From Ferrimonas senticii DSM 18821 (GTDB lineage: Bacteria > Pseudomonadota > Gammaproteobacteria > Enterobacterales > Shewanellaceae): a stretch of 64,000 nucleotides of DNA. The position numbers and the translations under genes were made by a program. The DNA is taken from assembly GCF_000422665.1 (NCBI RefSeq), contig NZ_KE383898.1, positions 336,575 through 400,574 of the forward strand, given 5' to 3'. Positions 56,792-64,000 of this stretch are shown one piece after another. Position 1 is the first letter of the stretch. The number at the start of each line of letters is the position of its first letter. The notes under the pieces are model-generated. The model was not told where the DNA came from. It worked only from the letters and a program-made list of their open reading frames with translations, and did not search any database.

Positions 56792-58129
56792 TTACTGGTC
56801 GCGATCGATAACACAGCGATTGCGACCTTGTTGCTTGGCTCGATAGAGCGCCAGATCGGCTCGATGTAGCTCATCTTCAAAGTCGTTAGTTGGCTGGCAT
56901 TGGCGAATGCCGGCACTAAAGGTGATGATCAGCGTCGGTAGGCTTTCCAGTAACCGATGGTCGGCCAACTGGTGTAGCAATCGCTGCAAAATGTCGTGGG
57001 CTGCTTCAGCATCGACATTATCCATCAACAGCAGAAACTCCTCGCCGCCCCAACGCAGCAGCCGGTCTTGCTGACGTAGGCGTTGACTTAAAAAGTGAGC
57101 GAACTTCTGCAATACCTGATCGCCGATGGCATGGCCATGATGGTCGTTGATCGACTTAAAGTGGTCGATGTCGATCATTACCAGCGTGCCGCGATAGTGT
57201 GGCTGTTTTGCGAGCACGCAATCGGTTAGCCAGCGGCGATTATGCAATCCGGTAAGAAAGTCTTGATAGGCGCCATTTTTTAGTGCGGCAACATCGGCTG
57301 ATGCTCTTTGTTGGCGGCGCTGTTTGCCAACAATTAACATCAGCCACACCGCCACGGCCAAAGTAAAACCAATGGCTCGTTGGCGGTTTAATGGCGTTTT
57401 CGGGGTAGCAAACACCACCGTCCATTTGCTGTCGAATACCGCCAGCGGTAGCGTGATGTTGCTGTCATCGACAACCCCTTGTTGATAGACCTGATACTGC
57501 TGCGCAATATCTGGGTGGTCGCCATAGATGGCAAAATTGCCGCGATAGCGACTAGCCAGTTGCGGCGCTACCTCATCGATAAAACTGTCGAGAGAAATAA
57601 CGGCACTGGAAAGCCCCCAACAGTGGCCGTCAAGATCGAAGATTGGTCGGCGGATAATAAACGCTAGCTGGCCACTCTGAATCAGTTTGACTGGCCCAAC
57701 AATAATAATTTTGCTGCGATTTAAAGCACGAGTGACGCCAATTTTGCGCTTATCATCGGCCAAGATGTCGTGACCAATAGCACCTTCGTTGCCAGCCAAA
57801 GGAGCGATAAATTGCACCACGCCGTTAGGCGCCAAAGCGATCGAGTCGATGGCTGGGTAGTTGCGCAGCAGTCGAGCGGCATAGCTGTCCATGCTTTGCC
57901 AATTAAAATCGTTCAGCTTTAGATAGTTACCAAAGGTCTCTGTGCCGAGCACCACGGTATTGAAGCGGTCATCAACGATGGTTTGAAAATCGTTGGTGAT
58001 GCTGCGGTAGTGCTGTTGGTTGAGGCGCTGTTGAATGCTGTTGTGTTTAGTTATCACTAACTCAGCAACCAGCAATAGGCCGCCAAGCAGGCACAAGGCA
58101 ATAATGTTAGAACGAAGCGTCAATGGCAT
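56792..58129 (-). CDS. membrane diguanylate cyclase with CHASE sensor
   Basis: A 445-residue inner-membrane protein. TM1 is at about 6-25. A CHASE-type periplasmic sensor (about 30-230) shows Y-P-A-I-D-S-I-A-L-A-P-N and L-I-Q-S-G-Q-L-A-F. TM2 is at about 238-257. The GGDEF domain has the active site R-W-G-G-E-E-F near 361, with D-F-L-T-G-L-H-N-R-R before it. c-di-GMP synthesis is expected; an RxxD inhibitory site is not obvious. The start is ATG at 58129; an upstream TTG is rejected. It is convergent with the M14 gene. Confidence 0.92.
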   Translation of the reverse strand: MPLTLRSNIIALCLLGGLLLVAELVITKHNSIQQRLNQQHYRSITNDFQTIVDDRFNTVVLGTETFGNYLKLNDFNWQSMDSYAARLLRNYPAIDSIALAPNGVVQFIAPLAGNEGAIGHDILADDKRKIGVTRALNRSKIIIVGPVKLIQSGQLAFIIRRPIFDLDGHCWGLSSAVISLDSFIDEVAPQLASRYRGNFAIYGDHPDIAQQYQVYQQGVVDDSNITLPLAVFDSKWTVVFATPKTPLNRQRAIGFTLAVAVWLMLIVGKQRRQQRASADVAALKNGAYQDFLTGLHNRRWLTDCVLAKQPHYRGTLVMIDIDHFKSINDHHGHAIGDQVLQKFAHFLSQRLRQQDRLLRWGGEEFLLLMDNVDAEAAHDILQRLLHQLADHRLLESLPTLIITFSAGIRQCQPTNDFEDELHRADLALYRAKQQGRNRCVIDRDQ

Positions 58130-58317
58130 TGGATTGCAGAGCAATGAAGATAAAACCAGCCGTAATCACTGCCGCAAGGTGATGACGAAGGCTGAGGATG
58201 TGGCTGGATTTACAATGGTGCGATAGTTAAGCCTAATGATATCACGAAATGGATACTGCAAATTGCAGTAGTCTGTCGCGACTTAAGCTTATCGGCGGTA
58301 GGGTTTCGGGTTGTAAG

Positions 58318-58348
58318 GTGCTGATCTTCAACCGGCAAAGATCAGCAC
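58318..58348. terminator. hairpin after the small membrane protein gene
   Basis: An 11-bp stem GTGCTGATCTT with AAGATCAGCAC and a 9-nt loop, without a T-tract on either strand. Termination of the small membrane gene is plausible but weakly supported. Confidence 0.45.
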
Positions 58349-58388
58349 GCTTGCATGGCTGCGGGTATTAGCCATGGTTTTGTTGAGC

Positions 58389-58775
58389 TTAGTGGTAATC
58401 CGGCCACAGCTCTTTTTGGGTACCGCTAATGAGTTCACCTAGGTGCTCTGGGGCTGGGGTGCCGCCAAGCAGTGCATCGGTGGCCAGCATCTGGATCAGG
58501 ATAATCAGGCCACTGATCAGCAGCGCTTTCCAGTAAGGGCAATCCACCATCAAACTGATGGCAAAGGCACCGGCAAACACACTGGCAAGCCAAGCCAGTT
58601 GGGTCTCTTCGATAAACCGAAAGGCCATATCCTGCAGCGCCAGCACCGCCGCCAGCGCAATGACCGCACCGATGACACTGGGGTTGCCGGTGCGCAGTAC
58701 CCGAGCACCGACATAGATTGGAGCCAAGCCGATAATCAATGAGGCGGCCAAAAAAATCATCAGTTGCAGCAACAT
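58389..58775 (-). CDS. small hydrophobic membrane protein of unknown function
   Basis: A 128-residue protein with about four predicted membrane helices (near 4-22, 35-52, 60-76 and 83-103) and a short soluble C-terminus (H-L-G-E-L-I-S-G-T-Q-K-E-L-W). I recognise no family. AGGGA precedes the ATG at good spacing, which supports it being real. It lies between the diguanylate cyclase and RND genes on the same strand, with gaps on both sides. Confidence 0.75.
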   Translation of the reverse strand: MLLQLMIFLAASLIIGLAPIYVGARVLRTGNPSVIGAVIALAAVLALQDMAFRFIEETQLAWLASVFAGAFAISLMVDCPYWKALLISGLIILIQMLATDALLGGTPAPEHLGELISGTQKELWPDYH

Positions 58776-58843
58776 CGCTAAGTCCCTAAAGCTGAAGTTG
58801 AAGTGGCCTATTTACCCACAAATTTTCCTTTTTTGCCAGCGGC

Positions 58844-61800
58844 TTAGCGTAACCAGACCGGCACCTTAGCCCGTTGCCAATACCACACCCGAGTTAGCCC
58901 TAGCAGACTGCGTTGGCGCAGGCGGCTTAGGATCAGATAAAGGTAAGGTACCAGCAGTAAACTGGTGATGGTTGAAAAGCCAAGGCCACCGATGATCGCC
59001 ACTGCCATTGGCGTGTAGCTGGGGCCACCACCGGCGATGCGAGTATCCCCCAGTGCCAATGGCAGCAACCCTAAGATGGTGGTGGTGACGGTCATTAGTA
59101 CCGGCCGTAAGCGGCTGCTGGCGGCATCGACGATCGCTTGCGGCAGCTCGACCAGTGGCGGTTGCCGTTGATTGATTTGATCGACCAAGACAATGCCGTT
59201 ATTGACCACCACTCCCATCAACACCAGGATGCCGATCATCGCCATCACGCTGATGCTGTGGCCGGTAAACAGGAAGGTCCAAAAGACTCCGGTGACCGCA
59301 AACAAGATGGAGCTGATCACCGCCGTTGGTAGCAGCAGCGATTCAAACAATGCTGCCATCACGATGTAGATCATCACCACCGCCAACAGCATGTTGGTGA
59401 CCATCAACGCTTGGCTTTGATCTTGATAATCAAAGCCACCGGCAAAGCTGTAGCTGTAACCCGGGGGCCAGTTAATGGCATCGAAGGCTTGGGTAATGTC
59501 GTTGCGCAGTTCATTAAAATCTCGGTCATCGACGTTGCCACCAATGGCCACCGAGGTTTGGCGATTAAAATGACGGATCTCCTCCAGCCTTGGCTGCTGA
59601 TGGATGCTGGCCACTTGCGCGAGGGTGATCACCTTGCCATCGACCTTAGCCAGCGGCAGTTGGCTTAAACGCTGTAGCGATTGTTGCCACGATTTGGGCC
59701 ACTGCAAGCGAATCGCCATCTCGCCACTGGCATCGTGACGAAAGGAGCGCAGCCGCTCGCCCCGCAACGCGGTAGCGACCGTGGCGGCAGATTGCTGCAA
59801 CGACAATCCCAGCTGTGCCAACCGTTGCCGATTAAAGCGCACGATCAGCTCTTGCTGGCCGCCGGCCAGTTCGCTGCGAACGTCACTTAAGCCCTCAATC
59901 TGTTCCAGCAATGGCATCACTTGTTGAGCCAAGGCCAACAGCTGTTCGGTGGAGCGACCGCGCAGATGCAAGCGCATGCCTTTATCGTCACCGCCATTCC
60001 AGCCAAATTGCGGCGTGGCGAAGGCGTATTTGGGGAAACCATCGGCAATCAACTGCTTTAGTTCCGGCAATGGCATTGGCAACTCATCCTTCATCAGTAG
60101 GGTGGTTTGCAGATCGTCGTTGGCGTAGTAGCTGTAGATGCTGTTAAAGCCAAACTGCTGCTGGTTGTCATACAGGTATTGCTCCATCTGCTCCAGCATC
60201 GCCTTGGTGTATTCCAATGAATGACGGCCATCGAGTTGATAGTTGATGAACAGTCGCTCCTGACTGCCTTGATCGTCGTCGCCGCCGGTTACCTGCGATA
60301 GTGGGATGGCGGTCGAGGCGAGGATCAGCAAGGCAAACAGGCCACTGAGTTTCGGGTGCGCCAAGATCCAGCTCAGCAGGCGGCGGTAACGGGGGCTTTC
60401 AAACCGCTGAGCCTGTTGACCTAAGTGACCAAAGCGGTATAGCAGCAGCGGCAGTAGGGTACGGGAGATAACCAAACTGGCCAGCAGTGAGATGCAGATG
60501 GCGATAGCGACATGTTCAAGGAATACCGTCAGTTCGACCTTAACCCCAAAAATATTGGGCATAAACACGATGGCGGTGGTTAAGGTGCCGGCCAGCACCG
60601 CCAAACCGACGCCATCAACGCCCTGGATCACTGCTTGTTGGCGCGGTTCTGGTGGCTGTTGCAGGACACTTTCGCTGACCACTACGGCGTTATCAATCAG
60701 CATCCCAACCGCCAGCAGTAGCCCCATCATCGATAGGATATTGAGGCTGTAGCCAAGCAGGTACATCAGTCCCAAGGTGATGGCGATCGACAGCGGTACC
60801 GACACCACGATGATGGCGGTAGTCAGGGGATTGCGGATAAACAGCAGCAGCACCGCAAATGACAACAGCGCACCGATGCCCCCGGCTTGGGCTAGCTCAT
60901 TGAGCGAGTTGCGCACGCTTTGGGCTTGGTCGTCCATCACAAACAGTTCGATGCCATCAAACTGGGCGCTGGCACGGACTTTATCGATGACCGGCAGCAC
61001 CCGATCGGCAACTTCAACCAGATTAGCGCCGGACTCTTTAAACAGATCCAAGCCGACCGCGTAGCTGCGATCCAGATGGCGACCTTCCAGCTGTTCGGGC
61101 TGGGCGTAGCGTACCGTGGCGATATCCCCAAGCCGCAGATTGGGGGCCAACACCAGCTGTTGGATCTGCGCTAAGTCGCGGTATTCATTTTGCTGCGACA
61201 CCTGCCATAGGGCGTTATCGGTGCGCAGATCTCCGGCACTGCGGCTGAAGTTTTGCCGCTGCAGCAGATTAGTAAGCCAGCCTTGGTCGATGCCGCGGGC
61301 GCTGAGCTGCTGCGGATCCAGTTCAATTTGGATCTGCATCGGTTCGACCCCATAAAGGGTAACCCGCGAGATCCCCTCTAACCGTTCCAATGGCCGTTTT
61401 AGCTGTTTATCGAGCAAGTCAAAGGCGGCGGAGAGATCTCGAGCCGACGACAGTCGCAGGGTCATGATCGGCATATCCGAGCTGGAAAACTGCCAGATCA
61501 GCACCCGTTCAACGTCCGCCGGTAACAGATGCCGCACTGAATCAACCCGCTCTCGCACTTCGACCACTTTATTGCCGATCGCTTCCTCCCACGCAAAGTC
61601 CATGCGGATCCACGATTCCTCTTGATTAGAACCGGAACGCATGGTTTTGACCCCACTTAAGGTCGCCAGCGCTTCTTCCAATACCGAGGTGATCTCCCGT
61701 TCGACCTCCCGTGGTGAACCACCTTGATAGGGCACCTGCACGGTGATCTGCGGGATCTCGAAACCGGGGAACATCTCCAGCGGCAGCAACCGAACCGCCG

Positions 61801-61909
61801 CGCCGCCAAGCAACAGCAGCGCGATAAAGCACATGGTGATGGTTACCGGGCGCCGTAGCGCCCACGCGGTTAAGCCATTGGCCTTGCGGTGGCGAGTTGG
61901 CTTAGTCAT
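58844..61909 (-). CDS. RND efflux transporter (AcrB/HAE1 family), second of a tandem pair
   Basis: A 1021-residue inner-membrane resistance-nodulation-division pump. The first helix follows L-T-A-W-A-L-R-R-P-V-T-I-T, the family N-terminus. The periplasmic porter domains and 12 helices are full length. The TM4 proton-relay region reads V-G-M-L-I-D-N-A-V-V-V, with one Asp followed by Asn. GGAGG precedes the chosen ATG, which overlaps the preceding RND gene by 8 bp; the frame is open to 61954 without homology. Two subunits suggest a heteromeric pump of MdtBC type. No outer-membrane channel or adaptor is in the window. Confidence 0.93.
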   Translation of the reverse strand: MTKPTRHRKANGLTAWALRRPVTITMCFIALLLLGGAAVRLLPLEMFPGFEIPQITVQVPYQGGSPREVEREITSVLEEALATLSGVKTMRSGSNQEESWIRMDFAWEEAIGNKVVEVRERVDSVRHLLPADVERVLIWQFSSSDMPIMTLRLSSARDLSAAFDLLDKQLKRPLERLEGISRVTLYGVEPMQIQIELDPQQLSARGIDQGWLTNLLQRQNFSRSAGDLRTDNALWQVSQQNEYRDLAQIQQLVLAPNLRLGDIATVRYAQPEQLEGRHLDRSYAVGLDLFKESGANLVEVADRVLPVIDKVRASAQFDGIELFVMDDQAQSVRNSLNELAQAGGIGALLSFAVLLLFIRNPLTTAIIVVSVPLSIAITLGLMYLLGYSLNILSMMGLLLAVGMLIDNAVVVSESVLQQPPEPRQQAVIQGVDGVGLAVLAGTLTTAIVFMPNIFGVKVELTVFLEHVAIAICISLLASLVISRTLLPLLLYRFGHLGQQAQRFESPRYRRLLSWILAHPKLSGLFALLILASTAIPLSQVTGGDDDQGSQERLFINYQLDGRHSLEYTKAMLEQMEQYLYDNQQQFGFNSIYSYYANDDLQTTLLMKDELPMPLPELKQLIADGFPKYAFATPQFGWNGGDDKGMRLHLRGRSTEQLLALAQQVMPLLEQIEGLSDVRSELAGGQQELIVRFNRQRLAQLGLSLQQSAATVATALRGERLRSFRHDASGEMAIRLQWPKSWQQSLQRLSQLPLAKVDGKVITLAQVASIHQQPRLEEIRHFNRQTSVAIGGNVDDRDFNELRNDITQAFDAINWPPGYSYSFAGGFDYQDQSQALMVTNMLLAVVMIYIVMAALFESLLLPTAVISSILFAVTGVFWTFLFTGHSISVMAMIGILVLMGVVVNNGIVLVDQINQRQPPLVELPQAIVDAASSRLRPVLMTVTTTILGLLPLALGDTRIAGGGPSYTPMAVAIIGGLGFSTITSLLLVPYLYLILSRLRQRSLLGLTRVWYWQRAKVPVWLR

Positions 61910-64000
61910 GGGCCACCTCCGCCGACGGTTTGGAGGTCGAGTTGCTCCCGACACTGGCCAGCAGCACCGGCAGCACCACTAAGGTCAGCAGGGTGGCGAT
62001 CCCAAGCCCGGCAATTACGGTAACGGCTAATGGTGCGCGCAGTTCGGCGCCGCCACCGAAGCCCACCAGCATCGGTAATAACCCAAGGATGGTGGTGATG
62101 GTGGTCATCAGAATTGGCCGTAGTCGGGTTCGACCCGCTTCAACGATTGCGCGGTGCCGATCCATGCCGCTGTGGCGATGTTGATTGACTCTATCCACCA
62201 GCACAATGGCGTTATTGACGACGATGCCGCAGAGCATGATCAGGCCAATCAACGCCAATACTGACAGTGGATTGCCGGACAGATACAGCCCCAATACGCT
62301 GCCGGCCAGGGCCATAGGGATTGAGATCAAAATCAGCAGCGGTTGCACAAAGGATTCAAACTGGCTGGCCATCACGATGTAGACCAGAAATACCGCCAAC
62401 AGCAGGGCAATGGTTAGTGACTGATTGGATTGTTCCATCTCTTGATTTTGGCCAGCAAATTCAACGGTGATCCCCGCTGGTAGTGGCAGCGGTGCCAATA
62501 ATCGGCGCGCTTCGGCAACGGCGTCGCTAAGGCTACCGTTGGCGACGCCACTGCTGATCACCGCCACCCGTTGCTGATCAATGCGGGTAATGGCCGCCGG
62601 GCCCACCGCTTGCTCGATATCGGCGACCGCCGATAAGGCAATGGGGCGGGCGCTGCCGGGATTGATGATCAAGGCGCCGATATCGGCCAAATCATCCCGT
62701 TGCTGGGCTTGGGCGCGAACTCGAATGTCGATTTTTCGGTCGGCTAAGGTGTAGCGCGAGGCGAGACTGCCGCCAACTAAGGTGGCGATCTGCTCGGCCA
62801 CTTGCGGTGCATCCATTCCCAGGGCCGCTAACCGAGCGTGATCAAAGCGGATGGTCAATTCCGGTTGACCCGCTCGCAGGCTGTTGCTGACATCGGAAAA
62901 GGCGGAGGCGTTGGCTAGGGTTTGCGCCACCAGTTCACTGGCTTGTTTCAACAGGGTGAGATCGTAGCCGTACAGTTCAATCGCCAGCGGCTGCTTAAAG
63001 CTCAGCAGTTGCGGCTGTTTCAGCTCGGCTTGCAGATCTGGAATGCGGGCGGCTTGTTGACGCAGTGCCGCCATCACTGCGGTTTGCGCTTGCGGATCAT
63101 CCAGTACCACTTGCAACCGCCCCCAGTTTTCACCGCTGCGGCTGCTGGCGGAGGCCATTTGACTGGCGCTGCCAGCTTGGGAGTAGGCGTGGGCTACGCC
63201 ATCCAGTGGCAGTACCGCTTGCGCTAACTGGTCGAGCACCGCGTCGGTTTGGCCGACGTGGCTGCCCGGCGGCAGTTGCACCTCAAGATAGAACTCACCT
63301 TGATTGAGACTAGGCACCAACTCCATACCGATTTTCGGTAACAAACTGAAACTCCCAGCGGTAAAGACCAACGCCAGCAGCAAGGTTAGGCTGCGTTGCT
63401 GCAGCGCCGCCATCAGCAGTGTCGGATAGTAGGCGCTGAGCCATTTCATCAGCCGTTGAAAGCCCCAATCGATTGGGGTGAACAGCCACTGGGCCAGTTT
63501 GCGCAGGAAGCTGACGAGCCACAGTAGCGCGGCGAACAACAGTGACGGCAACCAGTTAAACAAAAGCACAAATGGGAAACTGGCGACGGTGCCGGCGTAG
63601 TGTTTGACCTTAGCCGCTTTGCCAATCGGCACCGTTTTCACCGGTTTTGTCGGTAGGGTTGGCCATTGCCATTTGGGCCGAGCGGCAAGCATTGGGATCG
63701 CCGTCAGCGCGGTCAGCAGTGATGCCAATAGGGCAAAGGTCACGGTTAACGCTTGATCGCCGAACAACGCGCCAGCAACGCCATCGACAAACAACAGCGG
63801 TACAAATACCGCTAAGGTGGTGAGGGTAGAGGCGGTGATGGCGCTGGCGACTTCGACGGTACCGCGCTGTGCCGCTTGGGCGGGATCGTGGCTGTGTTGG
63901 CGATCGATGTTTTCCAGTACCACGATGGCGTTATCCACCAACAATCCGACTGCTAAGGCGATGCCGCCAAGGGACATTAAATTCAGTGACAGGCCAGCAA
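61902..64000 (-). CDS. RND efflux transporter (AcrB/HAE1 family), first of a tandem pair, truncated by the window edge
   Basis: The window holds about 699 C-terminal residues. The frame runs open through 64000, ending (on this side) at A-G-L-S-L-N-L-M-S-L-G-G-I-A-L-A-V-G-L-L-V-D-N in short, the TM4 region around residue 400 of a normal RND pump, so roughly the first third lies outside. The proton-relay region again has D-N rather than D-D. Late helices with V-Y-I-V-M-A-S-Q-F-E-S and P-I-L-M-T-T-I-T-T-I are typical. It overlaps the second RND gene by 8 bp. Confidence 0.92.
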   Translation of the reverse strand, partial: AGLSLNLMSLGGIALAVGLLVDNAIVVLENIDRQHSHDPAQAAQRGTVEVASAITASTLTTLAVFVPLLFVDGVAGALFGDQALTVTFALLASLLTALTAIPMLAARPKWQWPTLPTKPVKTVPIGKAAKVKHYAGTVASFPFVLLFNWLPSLLFAALLWLVSFLRKLAQWLFTPIDWGFQRLMKWLSAYYPTLLMAALQQRSLTLLLALVFTAGSFSLLPKIGMELVPSLNQGEFYLEVQLPPGSHVGQTDAVLDQLAQAVLPLDGVAHAYSQAGSASQMASASSRSGENWGRLQVVLDDPQAQTAVMAALRQQAARIPDLQAELKQPQLLSFKQPLAIELYGYDLTLLKQASELVAQTLANASAFSDVSNSLRAGQPELTIRFDHARLAALGMDAPQVAEQIATLVGGSLASRYTLADRKIDIRVRAQAQQRDDLADIGALIINPGSARPIALSAVADIEQAVGPAAITRIDQQRVAVISSGVANGSLSDAVAEARRLLAPLPLPAGITVEFAGQNQEMEQSNQSLTIALLLAVFLVYIVMASQFESFVQPLLILISIPMALAGSVLGLYLSGNPLSVLALIGLIMLCGIVVNNAIVLVDRVNQHRHSGMDRHRAIVEAGRTRLRPILMTTITTILGLLPMLVGFGGGAELRAPLAVTVIAGLGIATLLTLVVLPVLLASVGSNSTSKPSAEVAHD

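Overview
The window is a moderately GC-rich, gene-dense chromosomal segment of a gammaproteobacterium. The gene set (astB beside topA, adk-hemH with gsk, lutABC, hcp-hcr, several c-di-GMP and sensor proteins, Gln-rich proteins) and near-identity by eye of Gsk, Hcp and Adk to E. coli family members point to a marine Alteromonadales lineage, most likely near Ferrimonas or Shewanella. The genus is an inference. I see no rRNA, tRNA, CRISPR array, prophage or full-length insertion sequence.

Layout. 0-10 kb: astB (arginine catabolism), topA, then the LexA-controlled mutagenesis cassette imuA-imuB-dnaE2, followed by a two-part tandem repeat tract. 10-20 kb: a DUF4136 lipoprotein, a Spo0M-like protein, yciH, yqgE-ruvX, an EAL protein with a degenerate GGDEF domain, and sbcDC. 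20-29 kb: a DEDDh exonuclease, an alpha/beta hydrolase, and a signalling block of two hybrid histidine kinases, a lone receiver and an HD-GYP response regulator. 29-45 kb: an M48 lipoprotein protease, adk, hemH, a chemoreceptor, a CoA-disulfide/persulfide reductase with rhodanese domain, the 5-oxoprolinase operon pxpBCA, gsk and two unknown surface lipoproteins. 45-56 kb: lutABC lactate utilisation, hcp-hcr nitrosative stress, a GNAT and a CatB-type acetyltransferase, mog, a phosphohexomutase and a DUF1311-MliC protein. 56-64 kb: an M14 peptidase, a CHASE-GGDEF cyclase, a small membrane protein and two tandem RND pumps, the second cut by the window edge.

The least expected structure is a family of three ~243-bp non-autonomous elements (29909, 47998, 51712) with GGGCGTGTTGAC-type terminal inverted repeats and TA target duplications, plus one unrelated 160-bp element (24014) with CCAATTCAC ends, also flanked by TA. 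Three of these four insertions fall at gene stop codons. Removing the copy at 51712 on paper restores an ATGA overlap between the GNAT and CatB-type genes, so this element appears to have split a translationally coupled pair. Readable regulatory sites are a near-perfect LexA box before imuA, an NsrR-like site before hcp, and a GntR/LldR-like operator before lutA.
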